Numbered from the stretch's first letter, positions 42,601-52,877 are shown. The stretch is DNA of 64,000 bases from Schistosoma haematobium (GCF_000699445.3 NC_067196.1:75151864-75215863), one strand, 5' to 3'. A program made the numbers and translations. The notes: a model not told the origin generated them from the letters alone.

Positions 42601-44957
42601 AACCTGATTGGCACTTCTTTTACTAGAACGTCAGGCGTTACATATTTCAGTGGTGATTAAATTTACAATGTCCTCAGTAAAAGTAAATTCCTAACTGGAA
42701 TAATTTGGATCATTTCAATGAGGCAAAACTATTCAGTAAATACTGTCCTTCTAGACTTCCTTTAAGCATTTTAAAGGGTCGACCACAGCATTCTGTTTCA
42801 GAGGGTGGATTCGGTCAGTGTATTCGTGTGTCTGATGGTGTGACTATAAGATTACATAGACAGAAGATTTAAAATTCCCATAGTTTTCTCTCCTCAGTCA
42901 GACTGCTTTAAAGTAACAAATGTGCTCTAAGGTTAAATAACTAAATCCCTATTATCACAGTTTTACAATCATGTATCCAATTCTCTAGGTCCTCAAACAT
43001 TTTTACGCGGATGGTCTCAAGATTGGGAGAGAAATATTGGACTAGGTCATAATTTTTGGTTGTCGGAAGGACCATCAACGTTGCGGTTATTCAATGAATA
43101 ACAACGCCGTTGCACGTACGACATTTATAATCGAGGATCACGTAGCTTGTCAAAGGGAAAGTTAGGAGTAGAGGAGTTCGAAAACATTTAGAGAGTGGCC
43201 GTTGTGTCAAGAGTTATGTGATCTAAGCTGACTAATTGCAGTTACAAGTGAGCGGCTCGGTGCACCGAATCAGGATCTGATGCAGATATTTGGCTAAGGT
43301 GCGTCCTGAAAAATCAGTCAATGCTGTAAGTTTGTAGAACCAATTATTTTGGGGTTTAACGTCTAAGCTGAGGATGAAATGTATGTCCTACGTGCTTCGT
43401 ACATATTATCTTCTTAACATGTAGAGGATAACTGTTCGTCAAAAGTCGGAGTATGGAAGTTTCTGGACACATATATTTTATAAGCACATCAGTACGTAAA
43501 GATTACATGAGGTGGTGATGGAAGCCGGTAGACATGGCCACTTATTGAATGAGTGACAAGGTATCCATGGGCATAAAAGGGATACGAAGAGCTCATGGAC
43601 ACTAACTTATCATCGTATACACAGGCTTAGTTCACATAAATGAATGAAAAAATGACTGAAAAGATAAAAGTGATTCATCTTACAAGCGATTACAATAACT
43701 CAGCTAGACGTGCAGTGATAAACTGCCACAGGCTTATATCTTCATTTTCCAAGAAGGCTTGCAAACGACACACATATATCACCTTAAATCTTCCTCCATC
43801 CCAGTAGATTTAGGAACATTGGTGATACTTTATTTACTCCATACTCCCTATTTGATATCAGTGTCACACTCCCCATCACGGTAAAATGCCTGAGGATGAC
43901 GCAACGTTTTCAATAAATCTCCTACCAACACTCTGAAGTCAATAAAGAGTTGTCTGTCTTCGATCTTTTTTTTCTGTAACGAGTCAATGTATATCCCACA
44001 AGTTAGTGTATACACAAGTTCAAAGATAACTTGTGGTGATGGTTCGATGTTAGTCCAGTGTCCCTGCGACGTGTTACTGAATTGTTAACTGACGTTTTCA
44101 TTTTAGGTCGCCAGTATTGATCTACGTTTCGAAGACTTCGACTATGTCGCCAAACTTAAGATGCTTGTAACGACCGAATTGTTAATATTAGGTTTGAACG
44201 CAGGACTAATGAACTGAAATTTATTCCTTTAAACCAGACTACATTCTCCTGTATTGTGTATACAGCGTTTTGGGGTCACTTGCAATAAATTATATCAAAA
44301 CATAAACTCTGTGCTCAACTTGAACGGTTTTAATTTAAGGGAAAGGACAAATTACATAAAAATATACAAAATACCTTAAACAGTACAGCCTGTGCTGTAC
44401 AGTTGAAGGTTTCTATAACAAAAGTTAATGTGCTAAACAAGAAAAGAAATAGATAACACAAAAGAGTTTAATACGTGGAAATTAATAAAATATGCCGGAT
44501 TAGCTATTCTACTAAGACAACCTAAAACATGCTAACTCGGATCTTTATATTAAGGCTGTGTGGTAGGCACCGGACGAACGAGAAGTCAGACAATAAAAGA
44601 CATAGTTATTAGTTTTCTCAACACTTTACTCTCTATATACATTTTGTGTTCTAATAAATAGCCTTCCCTATTCAAACCCTGACTTCCCTTCCTTCATTTG
44701 ATTTTACTCCACTTTGGAAAATATCACAACTCATTGTTCTTTATTACAGCATTCTCCCATCTGGAGCCTCTGGTCACATTTCTCTCTAGCTACAAGAGCT
44801 AGTATGAATTCAATCTAATAATTTATCTTACCTCTGTCTGTTCCACTACAAGATGTTAAGTATTGTTTATCATTCATATCCAAGTGGCTTGCCGCTTCTC
44901 GGTTCCGCTTTTTTTCAGAATCTTGCTCTGAGGGCACAGTTATGTAACTTCTGACAT
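12388..44957 (-). CDS. MYCBPAP: MYCBP-associated protein (MYCBPAP)-like, multi-exon gene
   Basis: About 19 - strand exons total about 940 codons, close to the ~950 residues I recall for vertebrate MYCBPAP. Phases agree across all junctions from 44832 to 12621. Diagnostic segments in order: an Asn-Trp/Gln-Gln helix (34744 exon); MN.GE.F..IQ..RE.IDRLIP (33233); [12 protein letters not shown] (31475); a GIY.PLEFI segment (27937); then an Ig-like ASH/MSP-type stretch (24255, 22846, 21436 exons) with [14 protein letters not shown] and [10 protein letters not shown]. From family knowledge MYCBPAP binds the MYC-binding protein MYCBP (AMY-1), is enriched in testis and is linked to the ciliary central apparatus. 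That suits a fluke with motile sperm and flame-cell cilia; the role here is inference. Introns carry many repeats. The first coding exon and ATG were not found. Tail-to-tail with the zinc-finger gene. Confidence 0.85.
13805..13869 (-). CDS. MYCBPAP-like exon
   Basis: Acceptor TTCTGTTTAG, donor GTAAGT. Two leading bases and 21 codons; polar ([17 protein letters not shown]). Confidence 0.8.
14092..14603 (+). mobile_element. Second solo-LTR-like copy
   Basis: It is colinear with the LTR at 11465: both begin TGTTATATCC, share TTATAAGCTT, and carry related motifs such as TTCTATTTTAT. It ends near GACA, with flanks ACTAA and GCTAA, a 5-bp duplication with one mismatch. The higher divergence fits an older insertion. 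The 125-codon open frame at 14194 lies inside it and is not a gene. Confidence 0.6.
14872..15062 (+). mobile_element. SINE with Sm-alpha-like body but different 5' head
   Basis: From TGGATGCGCACTGCTGAGGA onward it matches the SINE body at 24783. The first ~60 bases (ATTGGTCACTACTTCTCACT then CCCCAGGATATACCTC) replace the tRNA-like head. The same head is found at 16608. Confidence 0.75.
15539..15560. repeat. (AAT)n microsatellite
   Basis: About seven AAT units in a MYCBPAP-like intron. Confidence 0.85.
15655..15755 (-). CDS. MYCBPAP-like exon
   Basis: Acceptor TTTATTTTTAG, donor GTAAGT. One base on each side. Encodes [15 protein letters not shown] followed by a Cys/Leu-rich stretch. Confidence 0.8.
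16608..16785 (-). mobile_element. SINE with the same alternative head, opposite orientation
   Basis: On the - strand it reads the alternative head (TTGGTCACTGCTTCTCACTG, CCAGGATATACCTCTCG) followed by the shared body. With 14872-15062 it forms an inverted pair about 1.5 kb apart, on either side of a coding exon. Confidence 0.75.
16947..17098 (-). CDS. MYCBPAP-like exon
   Basis: Acceptor ATTATAG, donor GTATAC. Fifty codons and two bases. Contains [16 protein letters not shown] and a hydrophobic C-terminal half. Confidence 0.8.
18341..18487 (-). CDS. MYCBPAP-like exon, coiled coil
   Basis: Acceptor TTTTGTGCAG and donor GTGAGT; 49 codons in phase 0. Encodes [17 protein letters not shown], strongly helical. 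Confidence 0.9.
18597..18893 (+). mobile_element. RTE-like retrotransposon, 3' fragment
   Basis: It matches the 3' end of the RTE copy at 28198: GGAAAAGAGGAAGACC, then GGCCTATG..CTCCA and GGCGTAAGTAAGTA at the end. Only ~300 bases remain, with stop codons in the reading frame. It lies in a MYCBPAP-like intron, antisense to that gene. Confidence 0.75.
19909..20049 (-). CDS. MYCBPAP-like exon
   Basis: Acceptor TTTCTTTAG and donor GTAAGC; 47 codons in phase 0. Encodes [10 protein letters not shown] followed by a Pro/Glu-rich stretch ([12 protein letters not shown]). Confidence 0.9.
21436..21638 (-). CDS. MYCBPAP-like exon, core of Ig-like segment
   Basis: Acceptor ATATTATAG and donor GTAAGA. 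Encodes [15 protein letters not shown], then [15 protein letters not shown] and a hydrophobic strand (RIHFHAISV). Best-conserved part of the gene. Confidence 0.93.
22262..22450 (+). mobile_element. SINE-like repeat, second family
   Basis: Shares with 26031 the block ACATCAACTCTGAGATGCAG..., a CC(A)(A)CTGACG(A/G)GTCCCAA stretch, and GTGTCCTGGAT. The block differs from the Sm-alpha-like body but has a comparable position of CCTGGAT. The right boundary is uncertain. Confidence 0.5.
22846..22918 (-). CDS. MYCBPAP-like exon, FYFDSKPG
   Basis: Acceptor TTGGTTTCAG and donor GTAATT. Phase 0 start, one base left over. Encodes [10 protein letters not shown], continuing into GIIQPGD of the next exon. 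Confidence 0.9.
23424..23873 (+). mobile_element. Possible third LTR-like element
   Basis: Begins TGTTATCG and ends CTACA, with flanks ATGAT and ATGTT (one mismatch). A TATA-like TTTTATATAA is at about 23452. No second copy in the window supports it, so this is a weak call. Confidence 0.3.
24255..24332 (-). CDS. MYCBPAP-like exon, start of Ig-like segment
   Basis: Exactly 26 codons in phase 0, acceptor CATTTTAG and donor GTAAGT. Encodes [14 protein letters not shown], a beta-strand pattern as in ASH/MSP domains. Confidence 0.85.
24783..24980 (+). mobile_element. Sm-alpha-like SINE, with tRNA-derived head
   Basis: The head reads GAGGTTAAGCGTTTGCGCGC followed by GAGACCGAAGGCC and a box-B-like GGTTCAGATCC. 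Then comes the body with CTGCTGAGGAGTTCC, GCTTCCAGGTTG and TTTCATGATCTTAATC. It is the best preserved tRNA-headed copy here. Confidence 0.8.
25692..25896 (-). CDS. MYCBPAP-like exon
   Basis: The donor GTAAGT is clear and phase 0. The acceptor at 25897-25898 leaves one base, as needed. A second phase-consistent acceptor would put the upper end at 25923. Encodes [20 protein letters not shown]. Confidence 0.75.
26031..26195 (+). mobile_element. SINE-like repeat, second family
   Basis: Second copy of the family at 22262, sharing CATCAACTCTGAGATGCAGG and GTGTCCTGGAT. Its 5' part (TTAAGTGAATAACGCGATGG, GCGTTTGAAACGAACGGTAC) resembles a decayed tRNA-like head with a box B (GTCCGAGTC). Confidence 0.5.
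27114..27265 (+). mobile_element. Decayed Sm-alpha-like SINE
   Basis: Degenerate but colinear: TTAAGCGCATGTCACGAGAC, GTGGATGCATTCTGC, CAGTGCTTCCTG and a CAGTTCATG tail. Confidence 0.5.
27332..27521 (-). CDS. MYCBPAP-like exon
   Basis: Acceptor TTATAAATAG, donor GTAAGT. Encodes an acidic helix-rich segment with [18 protein letters not shown]. Two bases hang over on each side. Confidence 0.9.
27937..28019 (-). CDS. MYCBPAP-like exon, GIYKPLEFI segment
   Basis: Acceptor TTATTTCCTAG. The donor is an unusual GTTGGT but it is phase-consistent. Encodes [20 protein letters not shown]. Confidence 0.85.
28198..29434 (+). mobile_element. RTE-like non-LTR retrotransposon, 5'-truncated reverse transcriptase
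   Basis: The frame opens near 28204 and runs to a TAG at 29026. It carries RT motifs in order: [51 protein letters not shown] and [11 protein letters not shown]. After the stop (a Trp codon position by comparison with the family) the same frame continues with [10 protein letters not shown] and a second in-frame stop. The element ends in GTAAGTAAGTA. The endonuclease half is missing. From family knowledge it is RTE/SR2-like; the catalytic FADD is intact but the copy is dead. It lies in a MYCBPAP-like intron, antisense to the gene. Confidence 0.85.
30650..31261 (+). mobile_element. Decayed RTE-like 3' fragment (copy A)
   Basis: Covers the C-terminal part of the RT reading frame, from the IIDE(H/Q)(G/E)GS block to the TAAGTAAGTAA tail. 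It has several frameshifts and stops. 30708-31123 is identical to 56091-56506; the sequence outside that stretch differs. Confidence 0.75.
31475..31547 (-). CDS. MYCBPAP-like exon, EFW.QPEYI motif
   Basis: Short exon with acceptor ATCTTTATTTAG and donor GTATAA. Encodes [15 protein letters not shown]. Two bases on each side complete codons with its neighbours. Confidence 0.9.
33233..33352 (-). CDS. MYCBPAP-like exon, MN.GE motif
   Basis: Acceptor TTTTGCATAG and donor GTGAGT. Encodes [20 protein letters not shown] and then RLIPL, the most recognisable family block. Two leading bases and one trailing base, in phase with both neighbours. Confidence 0.9.
34446..34565 (+). mobile_element. Decayed Sm-alpha-like SINE body
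   Basis: Weakly matches the body: GTGGATAAGCGCTGCTAAAT, TATTCAGTGCC, GGTTTTCCATAATT. Lies in a MYCBPAP-like intron. Confidence 0.4.
34744..35044 (-). CDS. MYCBPAP-like exon, W/Q-rich helix
   Basis: Acceptor TTTATAG; starts in phase 0 with ATG-GTC-CCA. The donor is a weak GTACAA, chosen because it leaves the single base needed by the next exon and gives the family-like ...QQKLS-NLMKRKP join. Without splicing the frame runs on to a stop at 34715. Confidence 0.8.
36105..36336 (-). CDS. MYCBPAP-like exon with conserved [15 protein letters not shown] segment
   Basis: One leading base, 77 codons, phase 0 end, donor GTAAGA. The segment [20 protein letters not shown] is what I expect of the MYCBPAP family. 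The acceptor CATCTTCAAG is short but is the phase-consistent choice. Confidence 0.85.
37982..38112 (-). CDS. MYCBPAP-like exon
   Basis: Acceptor TCGTTCCAG, donor GTAAGC. Phase 0 at the start, two bases left at the end. It encodes [10 protein letters not shown] and then a basic stretch ending DRPKPMRK. Confidence 0.75.
39613..39779 (-). CDS. MYCBPAP-like exon
   Basis: TTTTTTGTAG acceptor and GTAAGC donor. Two leading bases then 55 codons, ending in phase 0. Polar and acidic, ending EERVQE, with coiled-coil character. Confidence 0.7.
39780..44831. other. Large intron of the MYCBPAP-like gene, nothing convincing
   Basis: Five kb with no exon or repeat I can support. It contains a short perfect hairpin, GTACAGC-CTGT-GCTGTAC, near 44383. 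Base composition is less AT-rich than elsewhere. Confidence 0.5.
44832..44957 (-). CDS. MYCBPAP-like, most upstream exon recognised
   Basis: The donor GTAAGA is plain and the exon ends with one base that fits exon 39613-39779. The peptide is charged ([14 protein letters not shown]). Three acceptors are possible (upper ends 44950, 44957, 44967). No in-frame ATG precedes a stop upstream, so another 5' exon must exist. Confidence 0.5.
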
Positions 44958-47900
44958 CTGGAACAAGCTGGACGTACGTGTTTTCCGAAGGTCATAGATC
45001 ACACCAAGCCCTCTACAAGTCTACTTTATAGCAACTATACCTCAAAAAGTTGCACTACATAAATCCTTGGCACGACCAAAATCCTAACGCAATTATTCCG
45101 AGATTGGATCTGGTGTGTAACGTAGATGCTATGCCATTTTAGAGATTAATTTGAAGATTACTCAGTATATCTGAAGGAATGAAATCATATTCACTTTTAT
45201 AGACTATGTTTATTTAACATGCATACTGTGAAATAATAAATGTTGTAAGTTGTAGATCATGCCTGTAGAAATGGCATATACCTGCCTTTGCAGAAATATT
45301 ATATTCCAAACAATATGGGATCAGACATCTATCTACAGGGATTCCAGCAATTCTTCCAAGCAGACATTCAGAGATTAACAGTCACATACTGAACCACGCT
45401 GTGACCTTAGGCTTAGTCAAACACGACCTTATTGTCAATGGTCCGGCAACATGCAACAGAAAATCAGGTAACAAAAGGTAAGTCTTCAATCAAAGTCACA
45501 TAATAATAGCTCAGACGAGGGAGACTGGAACACACAAAGTGTGGCTAAAAGAGATTTGAATAAACGTTAGAATACGTGACAGGGAGAAAAAACAAATGAA
45601 TAAAAGCACTGTCCAAGAATATGCTATGGACGGATTCCCGGCGTTTCCTTTCCGTTACGACGATTTTTGAATTCTATTACTCAACTCTGATCACTTTTAC
45701 TACTTTGTTCATGTTATTATTTGATTATCCCTGGTCATCAGACACTTCCCATATCTGCGGTAACGAACTAGGTTATTGCTGTGACTGCGTCGAGAAGCAG
45801 AGCGAGGCCCTAGAGAGGCGGAAGAGCTTCCAGCCAAACAACGCTTTCCAGAATAATAATGTTGCGTGCTACGTTTAGGTGGTAGCATAACTTGCCTCCT
45901 TGAGTATCGGCTGAATTATGATGGTGCTATAGCCAGCGCTAACAACTATAAATACCCATATTTTTCTGTACATCCTCGATTCTTATCCAATGATAACTTC
46001 CCTTGTTTCTTCCGTCTTCCAATTTGCAATTGTGGAGTTCCACACGTTTGAGTGCCAGTGGTCGTGTATCGTATTCTACCTTAATCAAGTAGGACACGTA
46101 ACAGATATGAAAGGAGGTCATCACAAGTTCAAGATCATGTATTTAATCGAGTCAGGTGGTGTAATTAGCTTTAGGGGGGTCCTCATTGATGGTTTTTAGC
46201 TAACGTTTTATTCTAACACATGTTAGTGTCTAAGATGTTTACGCCGTGTCTATTTCCTTCCAGATTACCGGTGCGACCTTCAAAGCCAACATATTTTGTG
46301 GAACCGAAGATTTATCACTCATAACTGTACATTTACTCCTGTATCTGATAACTTTATACGAACCGTGAACACCTGATAGTCGAACAGGGGCATGAGAAAG
46401 TCGTCCCCTACAAACGTTTTGTTGGATAGTCCGCTTGCGGCACTTCCCCAGATATTCTTATTTCATTTCCCTAAATTCACTTACAAGCTCTGAATCCTAT
46501 GAAGAGAATATATACAAGTGATGTGCGATGATTTGTGTAAAAAATAATAAACGTCACCCAGATAATAAAGTAACAGGCTAGTAATACGTGTGAAATCTAG
46601 AGACCTTTTCTGAATATCGATTGGACGGTGGTCGTTACTTCCTGTACATATAAGAAGATCAAACACTGAGCTAGTTGGTACTTCTCTATTAGGCTACGGA
46701 AACCGAACTGACATGTCTTTGTTTAGTAAACTGATCGGACCGACATTCCTATGGACGTCGATTGTTGAAGGAAGCTGATATAACAACTTCAGTTGGTTGT
46801 CAAGAGTTGTCCGAAACATCTTTGAAATGTCAAAATATTACAGCCGAAGTACTAGTTCATTTCCTTTTATGGCGTAAGCATTGTTTTTCCTATCATTTCA
46901 CAGTGATTGCTGAAAACCTTGTGTATTTGTGAAAGGGAACCTCATCCTCCGAATATTCTTTCTTCGATCTGAATAAAAACTTTTTCGGCTACCAGTTTGT
47001 TTTATTTTATGGATATAATCAGGAATACCTACCAGTGTGAAAATTATGAACTAGATTTTGAACGCGAAAATTAATTTCTGTATTACCTATCATTTTTTTG
47101 ATTGGAAAAGTAAACCTTGTGAAAATCTTCAACATAAAGTTCGTACATATATACATTTAAATGTTTTTTAATTCACATTATTATTATTATTCATAAACAT
47201 CTTATGGGTACATAGGTGTTGTGAAGAAACCATTTCGGTTTTCTTCAAAAATGCAATCTTACACAAGTTTCAATAATGTTAGCATTATATTTGTCACATT
47301 TGAAAAATACAAGGAAAAAAGGTAATAATGACAATAGGATAATAATAAATCAGGTTTTGTATGATCGGGAAGAATAATTAGTTGACTTTAAAGAAAGGAG
47401 AAAATAAAGTAATAGAAATAAGGGAGACTAAAAATACGTAAATAAAACAAAACAAAGTAAATAAGAATAATAACTTATTATTTCAGTAAGACATGACGTT
47501 AGAATAAGTGCTTGTACAGTCATAGTTTGAAGTGATGCTATGAAAGTCCCAATTAAGTGCAAAAGATAACAAAATATCGATATGTAAAAGTCATATACAC
47601 ATGGTGAAGATAAAACGAGTCTGAGAAGTTAATGTATGAATAACACAAGTTTTTTGTCTCAATTAATTTATTTACAAGGGAAAAAGAGCGAGAAAATAAA
47701 TCAGCACCTAGTGAAAGGGTTCACCCATAATATTAAGAGTGTAATGAATATGAAACTCTGAAGCAAACCATTAATTTGTCAGTTTTTAGTGCGTTCGAGT
47801 GCATACATGTAAAGTTATTTAATAGGATATTAGTATAAACATTTGTGTAATAATAGTTTGAAAAGATGTTGCGAAAGTCACGATCAAGTGCAACGGATAA

Positions 47901-50900
47901 TCAAATATAAATTTCAATGTGTTATATGTGGTGAAGATAAAATGAATCTGAGAAGCTAATTTATTTAAGTGTAACATAAAATAGTTGGTTTTTAGTTATA
48001 GACTTTAGATGTTTAGTAATAAAATATGTTTAGAAGGAAAAGGAAAGATGAAGAGAATATCCAAGATGTTGAGGGACCAATAGTGATATTCTTGTTGGAA
48101 TCACTATTTTATCACGACTATATCACATTGACATATTGGTTACGCACCAAATGTCCTACTCAATTCGGACCGAAAGCCAGAATAAATATTCTAATACAAA
48201 GTAATCAAAAACAGTTTGCTCTCACCTTAAACCTACCGTGGTAGTATTAGCTTATTATCCAGAGTGATAAGGTTTAGAATTGTTTTCACATTATTTCTTT
48301 CTTAGCCTTGCCTCCTCTCACACCCCATTTCTAGCCTACTTGACCTTTTATTTTTTACTCATAAATGTTCTTAACAATTGTATATGTGATCAGACTGTTC
48401 GAAATGTATTGCGCTAATATATCACAGAGTTCTGATAATCTTCGTTTTTTTGTCACACTATCAAAATGTATCAAATGGACTAAGTGCCTTAAATATCAGA
48501 TACAGACACAGTTGTGCTTAAGGCCTCACCCTCAGAATTCAATCATAGCAACTCAGAGTTGTGGTTTGGTCGACTAAAACACTATTTCACGAGGCAAAAT
48601 GATAAGTGATCTATCCTACTTTTTTACATGTCAAAGAAGTTCGCAACGTCATTCTGAGCTCCTTAACGTCACGACCATGCGCTATTTTGTAAAATGAGAT
48701 GGCGGACCCTCTGTTTTTGTCAGGCAGCCGAACAATCCAGAAGCTTTTCTATGGATGAACATTAGGTGATAGGTCGCCTGCATGGTTCTCATGCCAACTC
48801 AACGTCTTAGTCGGTGACAAAACCGCGGGTGAGGCAGTTCTAAAAGAAGGATGGATACAAGCCCTCCTACTCTACGTCCAACAATTTTTGGATGCTCAAA
48901 ACCTGGACTTTTCTCCACTTGCTTAGCACGTATTTCAAATGTAATGAGGGAGTAAAGTCGATACAGCCAGGCTGTTACGCCATGGGTTTTCAAGAACATG
49001 TGACATATTATCGAGGATTTTGTGATGTCGTTATTAATCAGGTATTAACAGTAAAGTCTCTGAATTTAATCACGTGCGACACATACACCAAAATATATCC
49101 CAGAAAACGGTAACATCAAGACCTATTGCAAGTTTTAAAAGCCTCACAGAGACTGTCTCCAGCACACGAGTGGATTACGGAAACAGTAGCTCGTCACCAC
49201 AGTGACCGACATCCAGGTAAAAGTCTAAGTCACAAACACCGAAAAATCTGAATAATTCCGTTGGAACCACTGGAAGTTCGGTACCAATTTCAAGAAGGTG
49301 TAACCAACCATGTGTCGAAAAACGAACTCCGCCTCTACAGGTTGCGAAGACTGAGAAAGTGTGCCTAAACCGTTGCTCTGCATGTAAAGATCGTCTAAAC
49401 GGTTTGGAACAATATCACTTGAAGTCTACGTTACATTACACAACTTAGGGAATTTCACTTTAGTCATGCTTAACCATCCAACTGCAACTCACGACTAAAA
49501 TAATAAGAAAACGAAATCCCAGCCCAGGTACCAAACGTTTATATGATGATTATAACTTTGCAACAAACCTTTAAATATCAAGTTCCCAAAGTAAAATTTA
49601 AAAATACTAAACCGAAGCAGTGCGAAACCGAAAGTGTCCATGGTCAGAGATGTAAACAAACGAGTTCAGAGCCCGAGTAAAATAAATGTATCCAAAACAT
49701 CGGAAATTAATTATATTCGATCTAAAAGTTAACCATCCATCAAATAACTTCGGTTATTTTCATAAGAACGAAGACTTTCCAAATGTAATAGTCAAAAATT
49801 TGATGTGACCAGAAAAACTTAAAGTAGGACATTAACGGTTAACGCACGATCTGACCATATCTATCTGAGTGCACTAGAGTTCCAATTACAGTCGAATGTA
49901 TTTTTCACTGTTGAGTGTACAAAGGTCGTTTTACGTTTCGGTTGTTTGATTCTATTGGTATATCATAGTCTTTAATTTCGCATACGTGTTAGATAAGTCC
50001 CGTAACTAAGTCATTTACAATCGGAATGTCCTGAACGAAGGAATTTGGGGCGGTTATATTTCTATTGCTATTATACCAGGCATATTGTTTTTATACGTTA
50101 TAGCAAGTATGTTGCTTTGTCATGCTTTGCATGTCACTTGGATTTACTTTTCAGTCAGTCGTGAGAACCGTTGATTGGACCTATAAAGTCCATAGACCTA
50201 GTCAAATAGACATGTTAGCAGTCACATGCACATCAAAATGATGGTAGACGTTGGCGATTGGTCATTTGAATAAGCACAAAATAACCTACTAAACAAAGTT
50301 GAAGTTTATGCGTTTTCTTGATTGTTTGGCCTCATACCATTTTAGAGGAGCAGATGGTTATGCATGCTTGCCATGTAAATTCCTTATAATATTCCCATAA
50401 AAATGATTACACAAATCCCATTTATGGTTAAGGTATATTAAATGGAAATTCCACTGATCAATGACTACAAGAACTACTTACCAGAGAGAATAAATCTGAA
50501 GTTGATCTATGAATCGTCGTGAAGAGGTAAGTCGTATGCTTCCGCTTTCCAATTGACTGCTTCCTACTCACCTTTGAATCACCTCACTATTATTCGAATT
50601 TTCACTCAAAGCTCGTGTTCAGACAGCCTGTAGTCTATAAAATGTCCGAAAAAATGAACGATTTTGCCTACGTTTTAATGCCTTTCTTTCAGATGTCGAC
50701 ACATCACAATGGACAGAGAAACCGCTTGCTTTGGATTTGTAGTGAGGTGGAAATCCATACTGAGCTAAATACAGCATAACATGTTTGTCATGTCGCCCTT
50801 TGATTATTTAGAGATTTCGGTTACTTCATTTATTTTTTATTCAAAACCGAGAGTTTACTCAAAACATCCTCAACCAGGCTCCAACTAGCAGGTTTTGTAA

Positions 50901-51149
50901 CTCATTCAAATTTACGATACAGTACATGCATCTTTGTGTGACGCTGTATATTTTTCTGACCCACTGAAGCGGCTTCGGATTAATTCGCAAAGTTCTAAAT
51001 CATAACCCTAAGTATTGCACCATTTGTAAAAATAGAAAACAAGAGGGTCTCGCAATATTTTGGGTGAAAGCTGTTTATATATAAAGTGGTACTCCATTTT
51101 CTAGTTCACCATCCAACAATAATCTCAGGGTAAAAGCCGATATTCTTCA
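44958..51149. other. Divergent intergenic region between MYCBPAP-like and phosphatase genes
   Basis: It should hold the missing 5' exons and promoters of both flanking genes. I could not define any. Short open frames at 45621-46199 and 48026-48577 lack domain, splice or codon support. Confidence 0.5.
47512..47990. repeat. Diverged direct duplication
   Basis: Two units about 334 bases apart (about 47512-47640 and 47846-47975). Both contain ATAGTTTGAA, GAAAGTC, AAGTGCAA, GGTGAAGATAAAA and TCTGAGAAG in the same order. Divergence is substantial. Repeat family unknown. Confidence 0.55.
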
Positions 51150-52240
51150 TATGTCACGAGGCTGAGGCCCCTTCTAACAACCAGAATGACACTTAGTGTA
51201 GGTACCTGAAGTGTTCGGATAATGTGAGAGACTATGAGGACTAATCAGATATCTATGGAGATGTGGTGATACAACTTGAAGGTGCTCGGAATAAGATAAA
51301 TCCATTGAACCCAAACTGGACTGAAAAGATTACATCCAGAAAACGTTCTGTTTTACTGTAGTCATGAAAAAGAAAATGATTATCACACACGAGTTGCACT
51401 GATGCTGTAAAAAGAAGCACGGAAAGCAATTATAATATGGTAATGCCATGGATCCAGAATCAGGAAAGCATCCTTCGAAGCAAAGTAGATGGGGATTACG
51501 ATGAATGATATCCAGTGCTTTATATTCACTAACGAAAAAGATCAATTTTACGACAATCAATTATAGTGAAGTGTCCAGGAAAGGACCCAGCGATCCTGAT
51601 GGGATACCGAAACTTCAGCGTCGTAATGGATAGCGCGTATATGAAAATATCATGGGACGACATGGACTGGCTAGAAGAAATGAACAAGAGTGGTGAGAGA
51701 TTCGCGAATTCGCGTGCATTCAACAAACTTGTTATAGGTGGCACAATATTCCCCGACAAACACATAAACAAGCTACCAAAATCTCATTGAATCACACTAA
51801 AGAGAGTCAGACTGACCATATTCGCACCACCAAAATACTCAAAAAGTCAATGGAGGGTGTGAGAACCAGGAAAGGAGCAGTCATAACTCCAGATCACCTG
51901 GTAGTTGCCACGATGAAACTGGCAGTATGGATATGAGAATCTTATGGAACCTTCTTTGGGACTGTAGAGTGAGTGCCCGAGGAGGTCTTCAGTACCATAC
52001 GGAATTTACACGACGAACTACACTGCAAAGTGGTGCATGGAGGTCAGCTGACAGACGCATTCCAAGTGAGGACCGGAGTCAGACAAGGCTGTCTACTCAC
52101 GCCCTTTCTCTTTGTCCTGGTGGTCGATTGGATTCTATAGACCACCACATCTGATAAGAAGTACGGAATGCAATCGACAACTTGGATGCAACTAAACGAT
52201 TTTGACTTAGAGGATGTCCTAACTCTTCGCTGGTGCTAAA
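51150..52240 (+). mobile_element. RTE-like copy with internal deletion (endonuclease joined to RT)
   Basis: 51340-51790 encodes, with frameshifts, endonuclease-type segments (RFANSRAFNKLVIGGTIFP). 51860-51920 reads TRKGAVITPDHLVVATMKL. At about 51920 it jumps to an RT segment: CKVVHGGQL then [18 protein letters not shown] in another frame, ending VVDWIL and a stop. Several hundred residues between endonuclease and RT palm are missing. Dead copy, upstream of the phosphatase gene. Confidence 0.75.
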
Positions 52241-52877
52241 TGAATACCACAATTAAGTCTACGACGGTTTTTATTCTCTCTAACTACCTGTCTTTCTAAC
52301 CAAATTACCCGAGTAAAGTGAGACAAGTGGAACATATATTCTCTTCTAAATATTCGGCTTAGTCATTTTTCATTCATACATCTAAACTCCCCATCAATAT
52401 ATGGTTCCTCTCAAAACTCATGGTATTCATAAATGTTTGTTTTCGACGTATCATACTTCAAGAGCTTTGATGTCAGCAGAACATACTGAATAGTCAATTC
52501 ACTGTTTCTCCTCGATAAAAGTTTCAGTGTAATTCGTAGTTTGAATACTCTACTACATGCTCAATAAGCAATCTCAGAAGCACATATTTTGAAGTAGTTG
52601 TCTACAGTAAACTTAGCCATACATACTCATAGGTAAATGACTTCGCAGTGAACACTATGCAAGACACAATTTCTCAACCCAAGCGGAATAACTATATGAG
52701 AAGGCCAAAAGAATTAATTGACAGACGTTTTTGGTTATTGTTACGAAAGCTCTAATTCAAGTTAAAGATAACTAATGGATTTATTCCTTTTCTAAAGTCA
52801 GTTACTAAACTCACTGCAAGTTGCATTTAAAAGCATCTCTTTCGGTTCAAAAACTCACCAGTGACATCACTGTAGAG

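Noticed and set aside
45621..46199. Several short + and - strand frames
   Set aside because: No splice sites, domain or homology recognised; they overlap each other in different frames.
48026..48577. Two 70-codon + strand frames
   Set aside because: No recognisable domain, start context or splice support.
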